Source of the DNA: Abelmoschus esculentus
Lineage: Eukaryota; Streptophyta; Magnoliopsida; Malvales; Malvaceae
DNA length: 64,000 nucleotides
Assembly: GCA_035048815.1 (NCBI GenBank)
Contig: JAUCBN010000007.1
Coordinates: 255,501 to 319,500 of the forward strand
Direction of reading: 5' to 3'
Shown here: one piece after another, positions 35,700 to 49,490 of the stretch
Numbering within the stretch: the first letter of the stretch is position 1
Layout: every line of letters starts with the position of its first letter
Notes under the pieces: model-generated
Database searches by the model: none
Told to the model about the DNA's origin: nothing
What the model saw: the letters and a program-made list of their open reading frames with translations, nothing else
Position numbers and translations under genes: made by a program

Positions 35700-36250
35700 G
35701 CCCACACTATCAGCATCATATAGAATATCAATGTCTATTTTCAAACCAACAACTTCCGCATTAACAATATCCATTATACTATTAGGGGAGATCATGAATA
35801 ATTACTCCTCAATGGGATAATCACGACTCAACGAAGTAAGTCGATCAACGATAATGTTACAATCATGATGAATATGTATAATACACACTCTCTAATTACG
35901 ATTAAGAATGTTATATACAGCGGTCACCAAAGCACTATTAATAAGAATAACTGAATCTTTATCCAAAATTCTAGCAATATCTAAATTGTCGACCTCTAAA
36001 TCAACATGTTAAAATTTAAGTCTCCAAAAATCTGAAAGGATATCGTGAGCAACTCATAATTCAGAAAAAATAGAACAAATACTAAGATTACAAGTAAAAT
36101 CAAACAACCATGATACATTATTAACATGTAAGATATCACTTACCAACGTACCATACTATTAGCCTTGGTCTAACCAGAAGTCGGTGGCTGCTAAGTTAAG
36201 TCTAGCGATTTGTACTCTTCTCACTTGTGACAAATTGATTAAGAATTTTT
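35700..36250 (-). mobile_element. Degenerate LINE fragment (RNase H / RVT_3 domain)
   Basis: Read on the minus strand, this block gives pieces such as LEVDNLDIARILDKDS (about 36000-35950) and VCIIHIHHDCNIIVDRL (about 35890-35840). They are arranged like the RNase H domain of plant non-LTR retrotransposons (an LEVDS-type acidic site, then an H-x-x-x-N-x-x-D-x-L segment). In-frame stops and shifts interrupt it. It is a remnant. Confidence 0.55.
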
Positions 36251-37549
36251 TTGTAAGATATTTTTCATAACATTGAATATGCTCCCTTTGAACAAATTGT
36301 TGGTCAAAAATGCGTCTACATCTATTTCTCTAAATTAGCCAAAAAAACATATCCAATTTATCGAAACCTGAGTAAAGTTACCTTTATTATGAATATTAAA
36401 AGACAACCAATAATCAAAAGGTAATGCAAAAAAAATAATTCTTCTAGACTGAATAATAATTTCTAACGACAACCTATGACTTATAATATAAGATCTCAAC
36501 ATATGATCCAAACTTTCAACCCATTATGACATATAGCTCATTTCAAAAGATGTATTATAAAAATATTTTATTTTATATATTATATTTAAATTTTTATTTA
36601 ATACATTTATTACGAAAAGAAACATTTTATTTTTTATATATTTAGAAAGTTAATATCTTTATTCAAAATAATAAAGTTATTGTTAGTTAACTCCAATCAG
36701 GGCAAAATTATGTATGGAGTGGGATAGCCTTTTTAAATTTTTTGGTATAATTGTATTTTTAGTCCTTTTAGTTTAAATGTTAATTAAATAAAGGTTTTTT
36801 TCTCTCTCAATTTTAAATTTAAAGATTTAATATACTATTATCTCTCCTAACATTAAATCCTAACTTTGTCTCTAATTTTAATATTCTATCTAAATATTCC
36901 TTAAGCCTTTGTCATTTTTAAACTCGAGCATTTTGTTACATATTGAGACCAAAACGTGTAATTCAACTAGCAATAAGTTCATATTTTGGATCAAAATGAT
37001 AATTTCCTAAATATACAATGATTAAAATATTTCTTTTGTGATATAGAGATAAAATGAAATTTAAAATAAAACACATAGACTATTTTTTTTATAATAAATA
37101 AACTAGAATTAACTTCAGCAAATAATCATTTTTATACAATAGATGTGTATACTAATTGAAAATTTTTAATATTAAAATCTATTAGACATTATCAATCAAT
37201 TTGTCATCAAAGTGCAAGTAAACTTCAGCAACAAATTCCGCATAAAATATAGTACTTGTAATTCATTTTTCCATCTAAATAAATCATTTTTATATTTAAA
37301 TAATTCATGTTCGAATATTTTATCTGTATTTCGTTATATTATAATCATATTAATCTATTAAAAAATGAAATTTCGAATAATAACGATAATTATAAGGCTA
37401 AAACATTGCCTAATACTACATGAAACAGAACATGTGATGTTTTTGCTGGTGAGCACAACATTTGAAACCCCAAAGTGGAAACAAAGACAAACAGTTCATG
37501 CACTGATAAATTATGACATTATGTAGGTCTGATGAGTATGCGCAGTCTC

Positions 37550-40418
37550 TTAGAATGAAGCATCTTCAACGATTTCCGTATCGGCGACCTTGACAACAAT
37601 ATTTTTGCCGGAGGGCAAACCGGCTACAACATCAGATTCGATATCGCACTCGTTTACACCCCTTATGATCTTGAAGTAACCATCCTGTTCCGAGAAATAC
37701 GATAGGCAAACATTTAAGCATGGTAAATATGGTTTTTAAATGAATACGGAGACAAAGTTTGATGGGAAACATACTTCACCCCAGCCTCTATTCCACTGGT
37801 TTGCCAGAAGCTGCATTGCAGGAAAAGGTAAAATATCAATTCGAGTCGGTATATCTAAGATATTGGGACAAGATGAAAGACATTCATACATACCCAGTAA
37901 TCTTCTCCGTCATCTGAAGTTCCCCATCCGATCAGCTTAACTGCATGGCCTCCCATAATGTCGCCTGTCACATATTTGTAAACTCCAGACTTGTAGTGAG
38001 CGAAATCCTATAAAAATCACGAAGAAGCTAAGGATTTCAAACTATGTTTTGCTCAGCCTCTTCATTTTGCTTGAAATTCTTGCATGGAATGGGACTCATG
38101 CACAAGTAATAGTTTCAAAGCCAAATCAAATCACTTTGAAATTGTTCATCGGAGAAGCAGGAAACTCGATAAGAAAAGCATGTGTTGTTTCTTTACCTCA
38201 TACACAGTGAAGGAGACCTCAACCGGTCCATTTGCATAAATCTCTGCCATGATATCTGCTGGATTTGAGTCGATCCTATATGCATTAACACTGTAGTGTT
38301 TCGATTGTTTCCAGAGAAGGTTTCCCTTAACACACTTTTTCACACATTTGGGGGTCGGATATGCTGGCTCGCAACCAGGGTGAGAACAACCAATGTCATC
38401 AAAGTATGGATCACACTGCAAGACGAAGAGTACTATAAGATTACGGGGAAATTAAGGTAAGCCATAATCTTAGTACTAAATGAGGCTGGATGTCCAGCAG
38501 GTCTAATCTAATACAGAGAAATAACCAGTTTTTTTTTTAACAATCTTATAATTAGATGTTTAGTCCGGGTATTCATTTTTGTTTTAAACCTGTGTCTAAC
38601 ACTTACACCACCGGAGCCGGATACAAAGTACATGACTCACCACCACTTCCATCACCACACACACACACAAATGATTTGCAAACTTAGATCTCCCTCCACT
38701 CACAAACAAGTCCGAGTAACATAGTTTCCTGACATTATGCTTGTAAAATCAATACCTCTTCAGTAACAACACCACTTTGCGTAAAGTATCTCCATGCATA
38801 GATTGGATACCCTCCGTCACAACCATCTCCGCATACAAAGCCACAGCAAGCAACAACATCATTAGCAGACAGAGATACGTTCTGTAATGAAAGATTTCAC
38901 GAATAAAAATTAATGTTCATGAACTGTAATGCTCTCTCTCTTTTTTTTTTCAAAAACAGAAAAGGAAAAAATGAGTTCCGTATACCATGCCGAAATGGAT
39001 ACAGAACCGATCAGATAGTGCTTCAACAGCACCAAAAGCCCAGCAAGAACCACAGTGACCCTAAAACATAAGCACAGTTAAACATGCTAAGAATTTAATC
39101 ATACAAAAGACTACTAAAATTGAGAGATGAAAATGGGGTTACCTGATCTTTAATATCGAAAACGATCCAAGAATTGATTCATCAATAAAGAAGAAAACAG
39201 AATCAGTCCAATTTGTTCAAAGTAACAAAAAATTATAAACCAGCACAAAACTCACCAAGAATTCTTCCGATTGTACTACATTGTGGCCAAGCGGTTCTGG
39301 CATCAAAAGTAGTTGGCAGTGACTTCAAGGATCTGCCATGAGTTACAACCGGAACACCCAGAAGTTCTTTCTTAGGTGTTGGTTTGACCCCAAGAAGGTG
39401 CTTAAACTCACCAACCTACGCATCAGAACAGAAATTCGGAACTAATAAGCATACAGAAATAGCGACATAAGCCAGAAAAAATGGTGACAAGGTGTTCTTC
39501 AAGTTTCCAACTTACGGTATAATTAGAAAATCTAGGATTCAGTGCAGCTTCCCATCCAGCTTTGGGGTTTTCATTTACTTGTTTAACAATTGAATCCTAC
39601 TTGGTAAAGGTGAGAGTAAAGAATTGATCATGCTCTGTATAAAAATTGAAAACATTTCCCTCTTAAACACATCTAATCGATAATACCTGAAGGATTAAGC
39701 TTGACTTCAGAAAGTTGGTCCACACCAATCACCTGCTGACAATACAGTACCATTTAAGTTCAAATTCCAACCTTGGGGGCTGACCAATACCAATCTAATC
39801 AAAAAATAATCAGTCAACAAAGCTACAATTGGACAGGAAAAGTCCCGTTGGCAATGGCAACCCCTCCCCTCCCCGAATTCGATGTGATCCACCAAAAAAA
39901 CAAGTTCATCAAGCAAACGAGTGAACGAAACGTCGAAACCATACATAGAAAAGCAAAACTATACGCAGCCAGCTCCCTTGAATTCTCCCGTTTGAGAAAA
40001 CCATATTTAGTTTCAGTTTATATCGAACACATGGGAAACAAATAAAACAAAACAATCTTCTTTCACCACTATCAGCTCATAAAAGCTCAACAATTTAAGA
40101 GCTTCAATCTAAAACATTGAAACGGAAGATGTCAGTCACACGTAAAAAGCAAGATTCCATCAGTTAAAACCATTTTCAGTTCACATCTTTTTATCAAACA
40201 CGTGATGAACTAAGGGAGGAAACCATCTTTTCACCGCCATCAGCTCAAAAGAAGTCAACAATTGAAGAGTTTCGATATAAAAGACTGAAACCAAACCAGA
40301 AAATGAAAGAAACATCGAACGAAATCGAAAGAAAGATCGTAAATACCTTCGGGTGAACCGTGGAGAGAATCAACAAAAACGAAGCCAAAAACAACATGGG
40401 GGAAGCCATATCCTCCAT
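37550..40418 (-). CDS. Cathepsin B-like cysteine protease with a frame break in exon 2
   Basis: Eleven minus-strand exons: 40418-40347, 39732-39687, 39596-39516, 39415-39256, 39147-39143, 39060-38986, 38881-38756, 38415-38197, 38007-37894, 37810-37775 and 37684-37550. Exon 1 encodes a signal peptide (MEDMASPMLFLASFLLIL). The mature papain-type domain has the catalytic Cys in QGHCGSCWAF, the His in GGHAVKLIGWG and the Asn in LLANQWNRGWG, plus the occluding-loop segment GCSHPGCEPAYPTPKC. Such proteases work in the vacuole or apoplast in senescence and cell death. Exon 5 is only 5 nt (ATCAG), completing ILDQG. Exon 2 is 46 nt where 54 would be expected from the family phrase KLN(SHI)LQ. As read, this shifts the frame to a TAA at 39585-39583 after about 43 residues. 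All other exons are intact and in phase. Either an 8-nt deletion made this a recent pseudogene, an unusual donor is used, or the assembly has an error. Confidence 0.85.
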
Positions 40419-43019
40419 TTCAAAAAAAAAAAAGGCAAACAGAAAAGAGTGGGGATCACAAGGTTCCAATTGCTTGTGAGCTTTCCTTTATAGATTGTGA
40501 AGCAAAAAGACAAAGGAGACTAAATGGAGAAACTTCAAAAACATCCCATACTTTAAAAAGAATCATTGCGTGTTGGGAAATTGTTAGTTTTTTTTTTCTT
40601 TTTTGGAATTTAAAAGCTGCTGTGGCGTTGAAATGATGGGAAAATCTAGTACCCATGTTCGTGACACCCACCATTGCTGTTAACTCTATATAATAAGATA
40701 TTCCCTGGTATTTATTTATTTATTTATCTTTTTTCGTAGTGAGAATATTTCCTACAGCTCCTCAGATATATTCGATCGAATATATATTTCATTTAAAATT
40801 TTTATTTAAAGTACTAACCATCTAGTTTCATTGGTTGAAATAACGTTGTTGTTCTCGGAGGTTACGAGTTCTTCTATCTACACTATAAGAATTCATCTAC
40901 ATTTTTAATATGTGAAAAATACCAATAAACCAATTAAATTATTTTCAAAATTTTTCTCTTAAAAATATAAATACACAACTAAAAAATAATTTTAGCACAT
41001 ATCTTATCTTATTTGTTATAAAATTCATCTGACGTCAAGATTTCTTCGATAATTCTAAAATATAAACACGAGTAAATCGTTATAAAATAATAATTATAAT
41101 AATATAAAACATTAAAATAAAATAATTATAAGTAATAAGATTTTTTATATTATTTTTTTTTTCGTCAATGTTTACGGGTTAATTTATAAAGTTATTGTTC
41201 GAAAAGAAATTTAAATTTATTTTTATCCAACTCATCTTGATATTCGATTAGTATCGTTAGATTCTTTAATTATATTTTTATTTCTTAATATTTATTTATT
41301 TTACACTATTATTTTTAAATATTGAATACTTAATTAAGATCATTAAAATATTATGATCTAAAAATTCAATTAATCATAATTATGATATTATTTTTAATAA
41401 TTTAAAATCTAATAACTAGAATCTTAAAAATTAAAATCTAACTATTTAATTCATAATTGTTACTTATCATATTAAATAATTAAATAAAAAATTAGATCAA
41501 ATAAATTAAAATTAAAAAATTTAGTATTTATTAATTAAAATCTTTCAAATAATTAGGTTAAACTAGATATTCAAATAAATAAGATTTATCAAATTATATA
41601 TTCAAATAATTAGATCAAATAAATTAAATTTTTATCAAAGAATACTTAAGGGTATCAAGATCTTCATTCATTAAAGATTAATACTCAAACAATTAATTTA
41701 TCAATACATTTTATAAAAAAAATAGTTCTATATAATAAATTTCGTGATAAATTAATTTAACTCTCTAATTTCTCAAAAAAATTTATTATAATTAAAACGT
41801 AAAATTATTTCCTCTGATTTTAAATTTAATTATCCGAAGAATCTTTTTTATAAAAGATAAAATTTACTTTCTAAAAAAATAAAATCAAAGCTCACTTTTC
41901 TTAAAATATAAAATCAAAGGAATAATTTGATAGTTATTTTTTTCGAATATACTAATATAATCACATGTTAGTATTTATTCAACTTTTTAATAAAATTAAC
42001 ATGGAATACTATTAAATATTATTAAATTAATTAATATAAATTAAATTTTTAAAATTTTAGATTATAATTAATAATTATAAATTAGATTTATTATTTTTAT
42101 TAACTATATATTAAATTTTTAAATTTTTATTAATTAATTTAATAATATTTAACAAATTTTATAAAATTTTTCAAATCTGATACTCATTCCCGTGGCACTC
42201 GCCATTAATAAAAATGTCTCCCCCATTATAGATTTACCTCTTTTCTCTAGCGTAGACGTTTCCAATTCCGACAGCTCATTCAATGTCGTGTCTTGAAAGA
42301 TATAAAGACACGGACACAACTGATTTATTAATATTTTTCTAAATCACATGTCCATTTTATAAATTATATTTGAGATATGTAAATTTTTTTAACAATATTA
42401 TTTTTAAAATTTCAACACGTGTTTTTTAAATAATATATTTTATTATTATATTTTATTTTCAGAATTTACTCTTTAAATAATTTAAATCAATTCATATCGT
42501 ACATATTTTGATAGATAAATATTTTAATAATTTTTTTATGTATATAACGCTTCAAACTTAAGATCTACTTAAACAAAATCAAATTGTTTATCACTTACAC
42601 TAGTTCCTATCGATTAAAAAATATAATATATCTTTTTAATATGTTAATATTACTATTTACTACTTATAATCTTTTAGAATACACATAAATCATTAAAAAA
42701 GAGTTTACATTTGGGTCTTCTAGATATAATATCTGTATTACTTTAATATTTTATTTAAATATTTTAGATATTTGATCATGTACATTTTTATTAAATTTCT
42801 GCCAAAAAGTATATTAATATATTCATCCTTTTACAACTGCATTCCATTGGAATTTGGATAGGATTGGCTCTCATTGTAGAGAATAAAATTAAGAGCCCAG
42901 TGGGTAATGATCTAGCGGGCCTTTAAAGGGTCGGCACAAGTTTACAAAGGATTTGGGCTATATGACGACGTGGCTTATTTTTATTGGTTGTGGATGAATT
43001 CGTAAGTTTAGATGAAAAT

Positions 43020-43220
43020 ATTATTACGCGACTGTCGTTCACCATGTCATTTATAGTTCAAATAATTAAGATCGTTCATCATTAAATAATTTTTTAATAA
43101 CAATCCATTCACTAATTATATATAAGAAAGACGTGACGATTCACCTTCAAAAAACTGAGATGAACAAATTTAATTAGTTGAGACCACGAATGACGTGGTG
43201 AACAAGTTTCATGTAATAAT
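43020..43220. mobile_element. MITE, family 2, copy 2 (201 bp)
   Basis: The left end is ATTATTACGCGACTGTCGTT then CACCATGTCATTTATAG. The reverse complement of the right end is ATTATTACATGAAACTTGTT then CACCACGTCATTCGTGG. The arms are about 60 bp and the interior AT-rich. Same length and end structure as 19389-19589. Confidence 0.8.
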
Positions 43221-46200
43221 TTTTGGTTTAGATGGGTTTTCGGATTGCGGATTTTTTTTGAGTTACTGCTCTTTCATTTTTTGAGTCTCCCCTGATTTGA
43301 ACCGTTCTGGTTGGAAAAGCATATATAGATTAAAAATATTAAAACTAATCGACAATTAATTACTCTAATCAGTTGAAATATTAGATTCTTTAAATATTAT
43401 TAAATACTTAAATCTTGATACTTTGAATAAAAATATTAGATTGAGTGGGTTGCTTCCATATTAGATATTTATAAAATTCGGTACGAATTAATTAATTAAC
43501 AAGTCAGATATCAAAACAATTAAAAAATATAATTATTCAAATTAGGTAATTGATACTTAAACTGAGTATATTCTCTAAATTGGTACCAAACTTATATATT
43601 ATAGTATTTTGGTTATAATTCGACTTAATTATTCAAAACAATTAAAAAATTATTTTTTACCAAAACATGCAACATAAATAAAATATACTATTTTTTACCA
43701 CTAGACTACTCGTTTGAAAGTGTTTTCCGACCCCATACATTTATCTGTCCATGCATGTTCAGCTGCATTACGATATGTAATCTTATATTATAATATATAC
43801 TACGTGTCTGTCATGAACAAGTTGGCCAGTAGTAGTATAAAGTTAATCTGATGGGAACTTTATATATTGTTGGAGCATTTCAAAAATTAAGGCTTTGCAT
43901 ATAATTTATATATAATGCGGAGATAAATGAGTTAATTTGTAGGTAAAAAAATTAAATTAAAACCATTATAATAAATAAGATAAATATAGAAATGAATTAA
44001 AAATAATTAAAATATGGGACATCGTGAAAAAATAACACAATATAAATATCTAATTATATTAAAGTTTAATTATAAATAAATTATTTATATACAAAAACTT
44101 ATGATATTTTAAAAGTAAAAAAAAATGATATAATATAAAATATATAAATAAATAGGCAGAAAATTCATATTGGGAGACTCGCCCATCAAAATTAAACGTG
44201 CGTTTTCGTCAGTCTGAATTAATTAAGATGAAGTCCTAAAAATCGAGAGAACAATAAAAATTTAAAATTTTATATATGAAAAACTTTTTTAATTGAGTGA
44301 AAATAGACATTAAAAATATTTTTTCAAGGAGATATAAATTATTAAAAAAATATATTATTATTTTTGGTCATGTGACACCTCTACCCAAAGGGTTGTTCCA
44401 CTTAAGTATGTAAGTTTTTCAAATGAAAAATTATCATTAGCTTCTATTTATATTATTTCTAGAGAGTGGAAGAGAACCCAAATCAATAATTTCGAGACAA
44501 AGCATTGAATCTAGAGTTTGGTTGCAGTTGAGATTAAGTATAAATAAATGATTATATTATATTATATTATATCTTCTTAAGATCTAATCTTTTATTACAA
44601 AACACAACGTTGGTGTTCTTCTCAGACAAATGCAGTGGGACAGTGAGGAAGATCAATCAAATCCAATAATGCAGATATAAGATAATCCATTGAACAGAAA
44701 GGTTAGGCGTAGGAAACATTAAATATAGAGATATCATTAAGATCTTAATCTTTTATAAAATGATTGAATAAAGAGACGGTGAATAAAGATTATCAAATAA
44801 CAATTAGCGAAAAAAATATCTAATATAGATCTCTGTCAAATTGATTAAATAAATAATTTAATTGTTTACCGTTAGAGTATTAACGTGAAAATTATCAATA
44901 TTGGCATAATGATATACACTATAACGTGACAGTATACGTGAGATAAAGATATAAAAAAAAAATGAATTGACTATTTTAATCAAATCTGAGAATATATTTA
45001 ATTTTTTATTAAGTTTACTTAAAAGTTTGATAACCTTTGCAGTATCTAAGTTAAAAAGTTAAGAATTTAACAAATTATTAAACTTTTATAAATATTAAAA
45101 ATTTGAAAAATATTTTTTAAAAAATTTTAATCTAATTTAATCAATTAATAAATTGGTGTAAATATTCTTTATATCAATGACAATTTAAAATAAACAAAGT
45201 GAGGATTCTTATAAAAAAAAATCTAAATATCCTTCAATTTTTTAATAAAAATCCATAAAGTTAATAAGAATAAATAAAATACTCAAAAATAATAAAATTT
45301 AAATATAAAATATAATAAAATATTTATAAAATATTAAAAAAATAAACATTTTCATCGAAAAAGTTTCGTCAGTTTGAGTATTAGTATTAATTAAATAAAT
45401 TTTTAGTGACATTAACCTTGCATTACAGTAACAATAATTTTTTTTATATCAAATCGATGCTTATTAATATTTGATGTAAAAAAATTAAAAGAAAATTTTG
45501 GTCTTATTAGTACTCTAATACAAAGATGTTTCAATTGAAAATATGTACAAAGAATATTAACATGTTTAGTATAACAAGAAATAGTTGAAGACTTTTTAAT
45601 TGATTTATAAATATTTAAAATTTATTTTTTAATATTTATAACATTTTGATGTTTTTAATTAGTTTTTAAATTCATTCGGTGTTTTTATTTATTAATATTT
45701 TATTAATATTTAAGTATTATTTAAATATTAATATTTTTTGTTTAAGTCAAGGTACCCACAATCAATAACAATTATTAATTTAATCATCTTGGGTGTCCTC
45801 ACTAAGATTGTATAATTTCAAATGGATTTGTTTTTTTTTATTTAAGACTTTATATAATATATATAATATTAAATAAATAATTTTGATAAAATAATAATTA
45901 AAATAAAATAATGTTTTTAATAAAAAATGATCGTAGAAAAACTTAATAAAAAATAATTAATCTCAAAGAAAATAAAATTTAATTTAAAAATAAATTGACT
46001 ATCAAAAAATTATCAAATTTCAAAATATATATTATAATAATAAATAATAATAAATTATTTAAATAATAAATAAAAAGATAAAGAGGACAAATAAAAACAT
46101 TTAAAAAATAGGTAAATTACATATTTAGCCAGTAATCTCTTTAAAATTTTTAAAACATCACTTTAACTTTTATTTTAAATTCACATTTAAAACTTTTAAA

Positions 46201-46540
46201 ACTTTACAATCTTATCTCAAAAATTTTTCTTTGAATTTAAAAAATAAATTTAAGAACCTCAAAAAATTAAAATTTCAAAAATTAAAAATCTAAAAATTAA
46301 AAATTTTAATTAAAAATTTTAAAATTAAAGTTTTAAAATTAAGAATAATTTTTTTGTGTTACAATTTTTATATAAGATTTTAGTTTATTAATATTTATTT
46401 ATTTTCTTCCGAATATGTTGTGTTTGCGATGCCTTTATTTTTAATAAAATTAAACTCTCATTATGAAAAAAATATGTATTTGAACAATACAGTTTGTTTT
46501 AAAAGTCGGAAGACTTTAAACTATACTTTTTCATTATTAG

Positions 46541-46975
46541 ATATTGGATTTAATCTGATCTAATTTTTATGGATATTTAATTTCTAGATCGTTAATATAA
46601 TTATTTGTATCCGATTTATTTTTTTTGGATGTTTAGTTTTTCGGATAATTGGATTGAGTTATTAGATATTCGATTATCCAAAAAATATTTTAATATATAT
46701 TTTTTAGTTTAAATGTTATATTTGTAAAAATTTCTGAATTATGAATATAAAAAACAACAAATTATTAAAATATAACAAATTCACGTCTATAAAAATTTAA
46801 TTAATTTAATTTTCGAGTATAGCAAGCATTAAATTATTAGAAATAAAAAATAATATTCATAAAAATTTAAATTTATAAATTTTTGGATAATTCTAAACTT
46901 GAAATATCGTAATTTTTATCCGATTCGAAAAATTTAAAATCAAACTAAACGAATTGAAAAGTTTTTAAAAAAGAA
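46541..46975. mobile_element. Family 3 element, copy ii (left end worn)
   Basis: Shares with 51909-52406, in the same order and orientation: ATTCGATTATCCAAAAA, a stretch around GAATATAA(T)AAAAAACAA, AGCAAGCATTAAATT(A/G)TTA, TGGATAATTC, and TATCCGATTCGAAAAA. The terminal GGGTGTT is not clear on the left. Confidence 0.55.
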
Positions 46976-48250
46976 AATTAATAATACGACGATATATCGC
47001 TTTCACCCAAATGCATTTGAAATCACTTGAAGATAAATGGGTTGGTATTTGCCCATGCCTTTATTCACGCACATTGATTGCACAAAAAATATATATATTA
47101 TTATATAAGGATTAGTAGTAAAAAATGAACTTCTATCTTACATGTGTCTAAATTATATTTATCTAAACTATTTTTTAAATAAATGTTTAAAATATTTTTT
47201 ATCTAAATAAATTAATTAAAATGTTAATATATAATAATTTTAATAAAAAATATATAACATATAAAAAACAATTTTAAAATAAATATTAAAAAATAAAAAG
47301 ACGGTTCTGGTGACTACAATTAATAAAACAAACATTCTAAATGGTATAAATTAATGTATTTGGCAATTATGTAACAAACTCAAAATTTTAGATAATAGGT
47401 ATAAATTATGAAAAAAATATTAAAAATATAAAGGACGTAAATTAGTAATAGAAAATATAAAAGAAATATATAAAATAATATTTTTTTAAATTTTTAAAGA
47501 ATGTGAATGCATCCCTAATTTCATCCTTATATTTAAATATATTGGTCGTATAAATTTTAATTGCACATGTTTTTAATAATTTTGATTTTACGATTTAGAG
47601 ATTTATGTTATAAAATTTAAAATTTAATGTTAATCTTTAAAATTTAGGATATATGATTTATGATTTAGAATTATTTTTTTAAAATTAAGATTTCAAATTT
47701 CAAATTTATAATATAAAAATATATAATTATATAAATTTAATTTTATACTATATATATATATTATCTATATAAAAATAATATTCAAATATATTTGACATCT
47801 ATTTTCCTAACAGAAATTAGAACATAACATCAAAATTATTACATGTATGTCATCAAAATTAGAACATAGACATCAAACCATTTTTATATTTTATTTTTTA
47901 ATGTGATAAATAAGACATAATTTGACAGAATATAATCATTTTATATAAAAATTATTTATAAATGATTATTAACGAAATGATAATCAATTTTTATATGAAT
48001 TTAGTAGAATCATTTTAAAATTTTATTTAAGGGTTATATAAAATATAGAGAACTTATAATAATATTAATTATAATTTAAAATTTTAGTTTTTTAACTATT
48101 TTCAATTGTTTAGTAACTATATTTACGCATTATATTTAATTGATTTAATTTTTAATTTAATAAATTAATTTAATTTTTTATTCAAAAGTTCAAATAAAAT
48201 TCATAGGCTATTTTTTAAATATCAAATTATCTGTATCTCTTTTAATTTAG

Positions 48251-49490
48251 GGTAAATACATAGATAGTCATCATACTAAGTGGTTGGTATCAAAATAGGT
48301 ACCATATTTTAAAAACGTTAAATCTATCAGTCAACTATTAAATTGGTATCATTATAGTCACCGACCGTTAAAATTTAACGACTGACATGACAATTAAAAT
48401 TAAAATAAAATAATTACACATCTACTCTATATTATTTATAATTTTTTAAAATTATTCCTAAATTTATTATAATAAAATAATATAAAACACCAACATTAAT
48501 AAAATAATATAAATCACTAAACCAAATGATTTTTGATGACATGAACATTAATATTTATCCACTATTATTATCTGTATTTTTCTTTATGCTTTACATGTAT
48601 GTATAGATTTTTTTTTTTAATTTAATTAAAATATTAATTGAATTATTTATATATAATAAATTAAAATATTAAAACCCTTAAAATTTAAATTTTAGACCCT
48701 AAATTTTAAATAATTTTTATTACAATTTTAAAATTTATAATTTATGTAGAGATTTATAAACCCTAAAATTCAAACCTTAAAATCTAAATGTTAAAACATT
48801 TAGTGAATCCTAAACCTTAAAATTCAAACCCTAAAATCTAAATATCAAACCCAACCCTTAAATTATAAACCATAAATCACAAACCCTATATCTTTTTAAT
48901 AAACTATAAACCCTAAACTATAAACATCAAACTCTAAACCCTATTTTTTATGAATCTTAGACAATAAACGTTAATCTATAATTTATTTGAGATTTATTAT
49001 TTAGGTTTTAGTATTTTAATTTATTATATAAAAATTTTAACTAATATTTTAATTAAATTAAAAAATAAATCTATACTTATACATAAAATGTAAAAAAAAA
49101 ATATAAACAATAATAATGAATAAATATTAATGATGGTTTTTATCTCAACAAAATCGTTTGGTTTACTGGTTTGCATGTTGGTTCTCTTTTATGGATATCC
49201 AGGTTTGAATCCTCACAAGAGCATTTTTACGCATTTTCTTCTTTGATCAGGTGATAATTATATTATTTTATTATAATAAAATTAAGATTAAATTAAAAAA
49301 TATATAAATAAAAAAATTATAATTATTTTATTTTATTTTTAATTATCACGATATCAGTATATTAATTTTTAATAAACAGTGATTATATTAATATTATTTT
49401 AATAATTATTGATAGATTTAATACTTTTTAAAATATAATAATTATTTTGATACCAACTCTATAGTATGATAACTATCTATATAATTTATT
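48251..49490. repeat. Long inverted repeat (foldback) of about 1.24 kb
   Basis: Outer arms: 48251-48490 (starting GGTAAATACATAGATAGTCA) and the reverse complement of 49265-49490 (ending TATGATAACTATCTATATAA). Inner arms: about 48500-48695 and 48995-49175, sharing AAACCAAA(T/C)GATTTT and TTAATTTAATTAAAATATTA. The centre is rich in AAACCCTAAA-type words. The right side has about 70 extra bases (49175-49245) with GGTTTGAATCC, which resembles a tRNA B box. No coding frame. Confidence 0.75.

Larger units (their letters stand above)
29560..37549. other. 8-kb AT-rich, element-filled spacer
   Basis: No host gene is supported. The block at 30590-30880 is less AT-rich and may be distal MYB promoter. 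Contents described separately are a hairpin (29973-30203), a family 3 element, a G-box cluster, a dispersed repeat (32953-33198), a local repeat cluster (33440-33940) and a LINE RNase H remnant. A frame reading KFALVRHVDPDNYSSNYDGS lies at about 34398-34457; I do not recognise it. Confidence 0.6.

Noticed and set aside
49190..49235. tRNA gene suggested by GGTTTGAATCC
   Set aside because: Only a B-box-like phrase is present; there is no acceptor stem, anticodon arm or A box. It may be a SINE-like relic at most.
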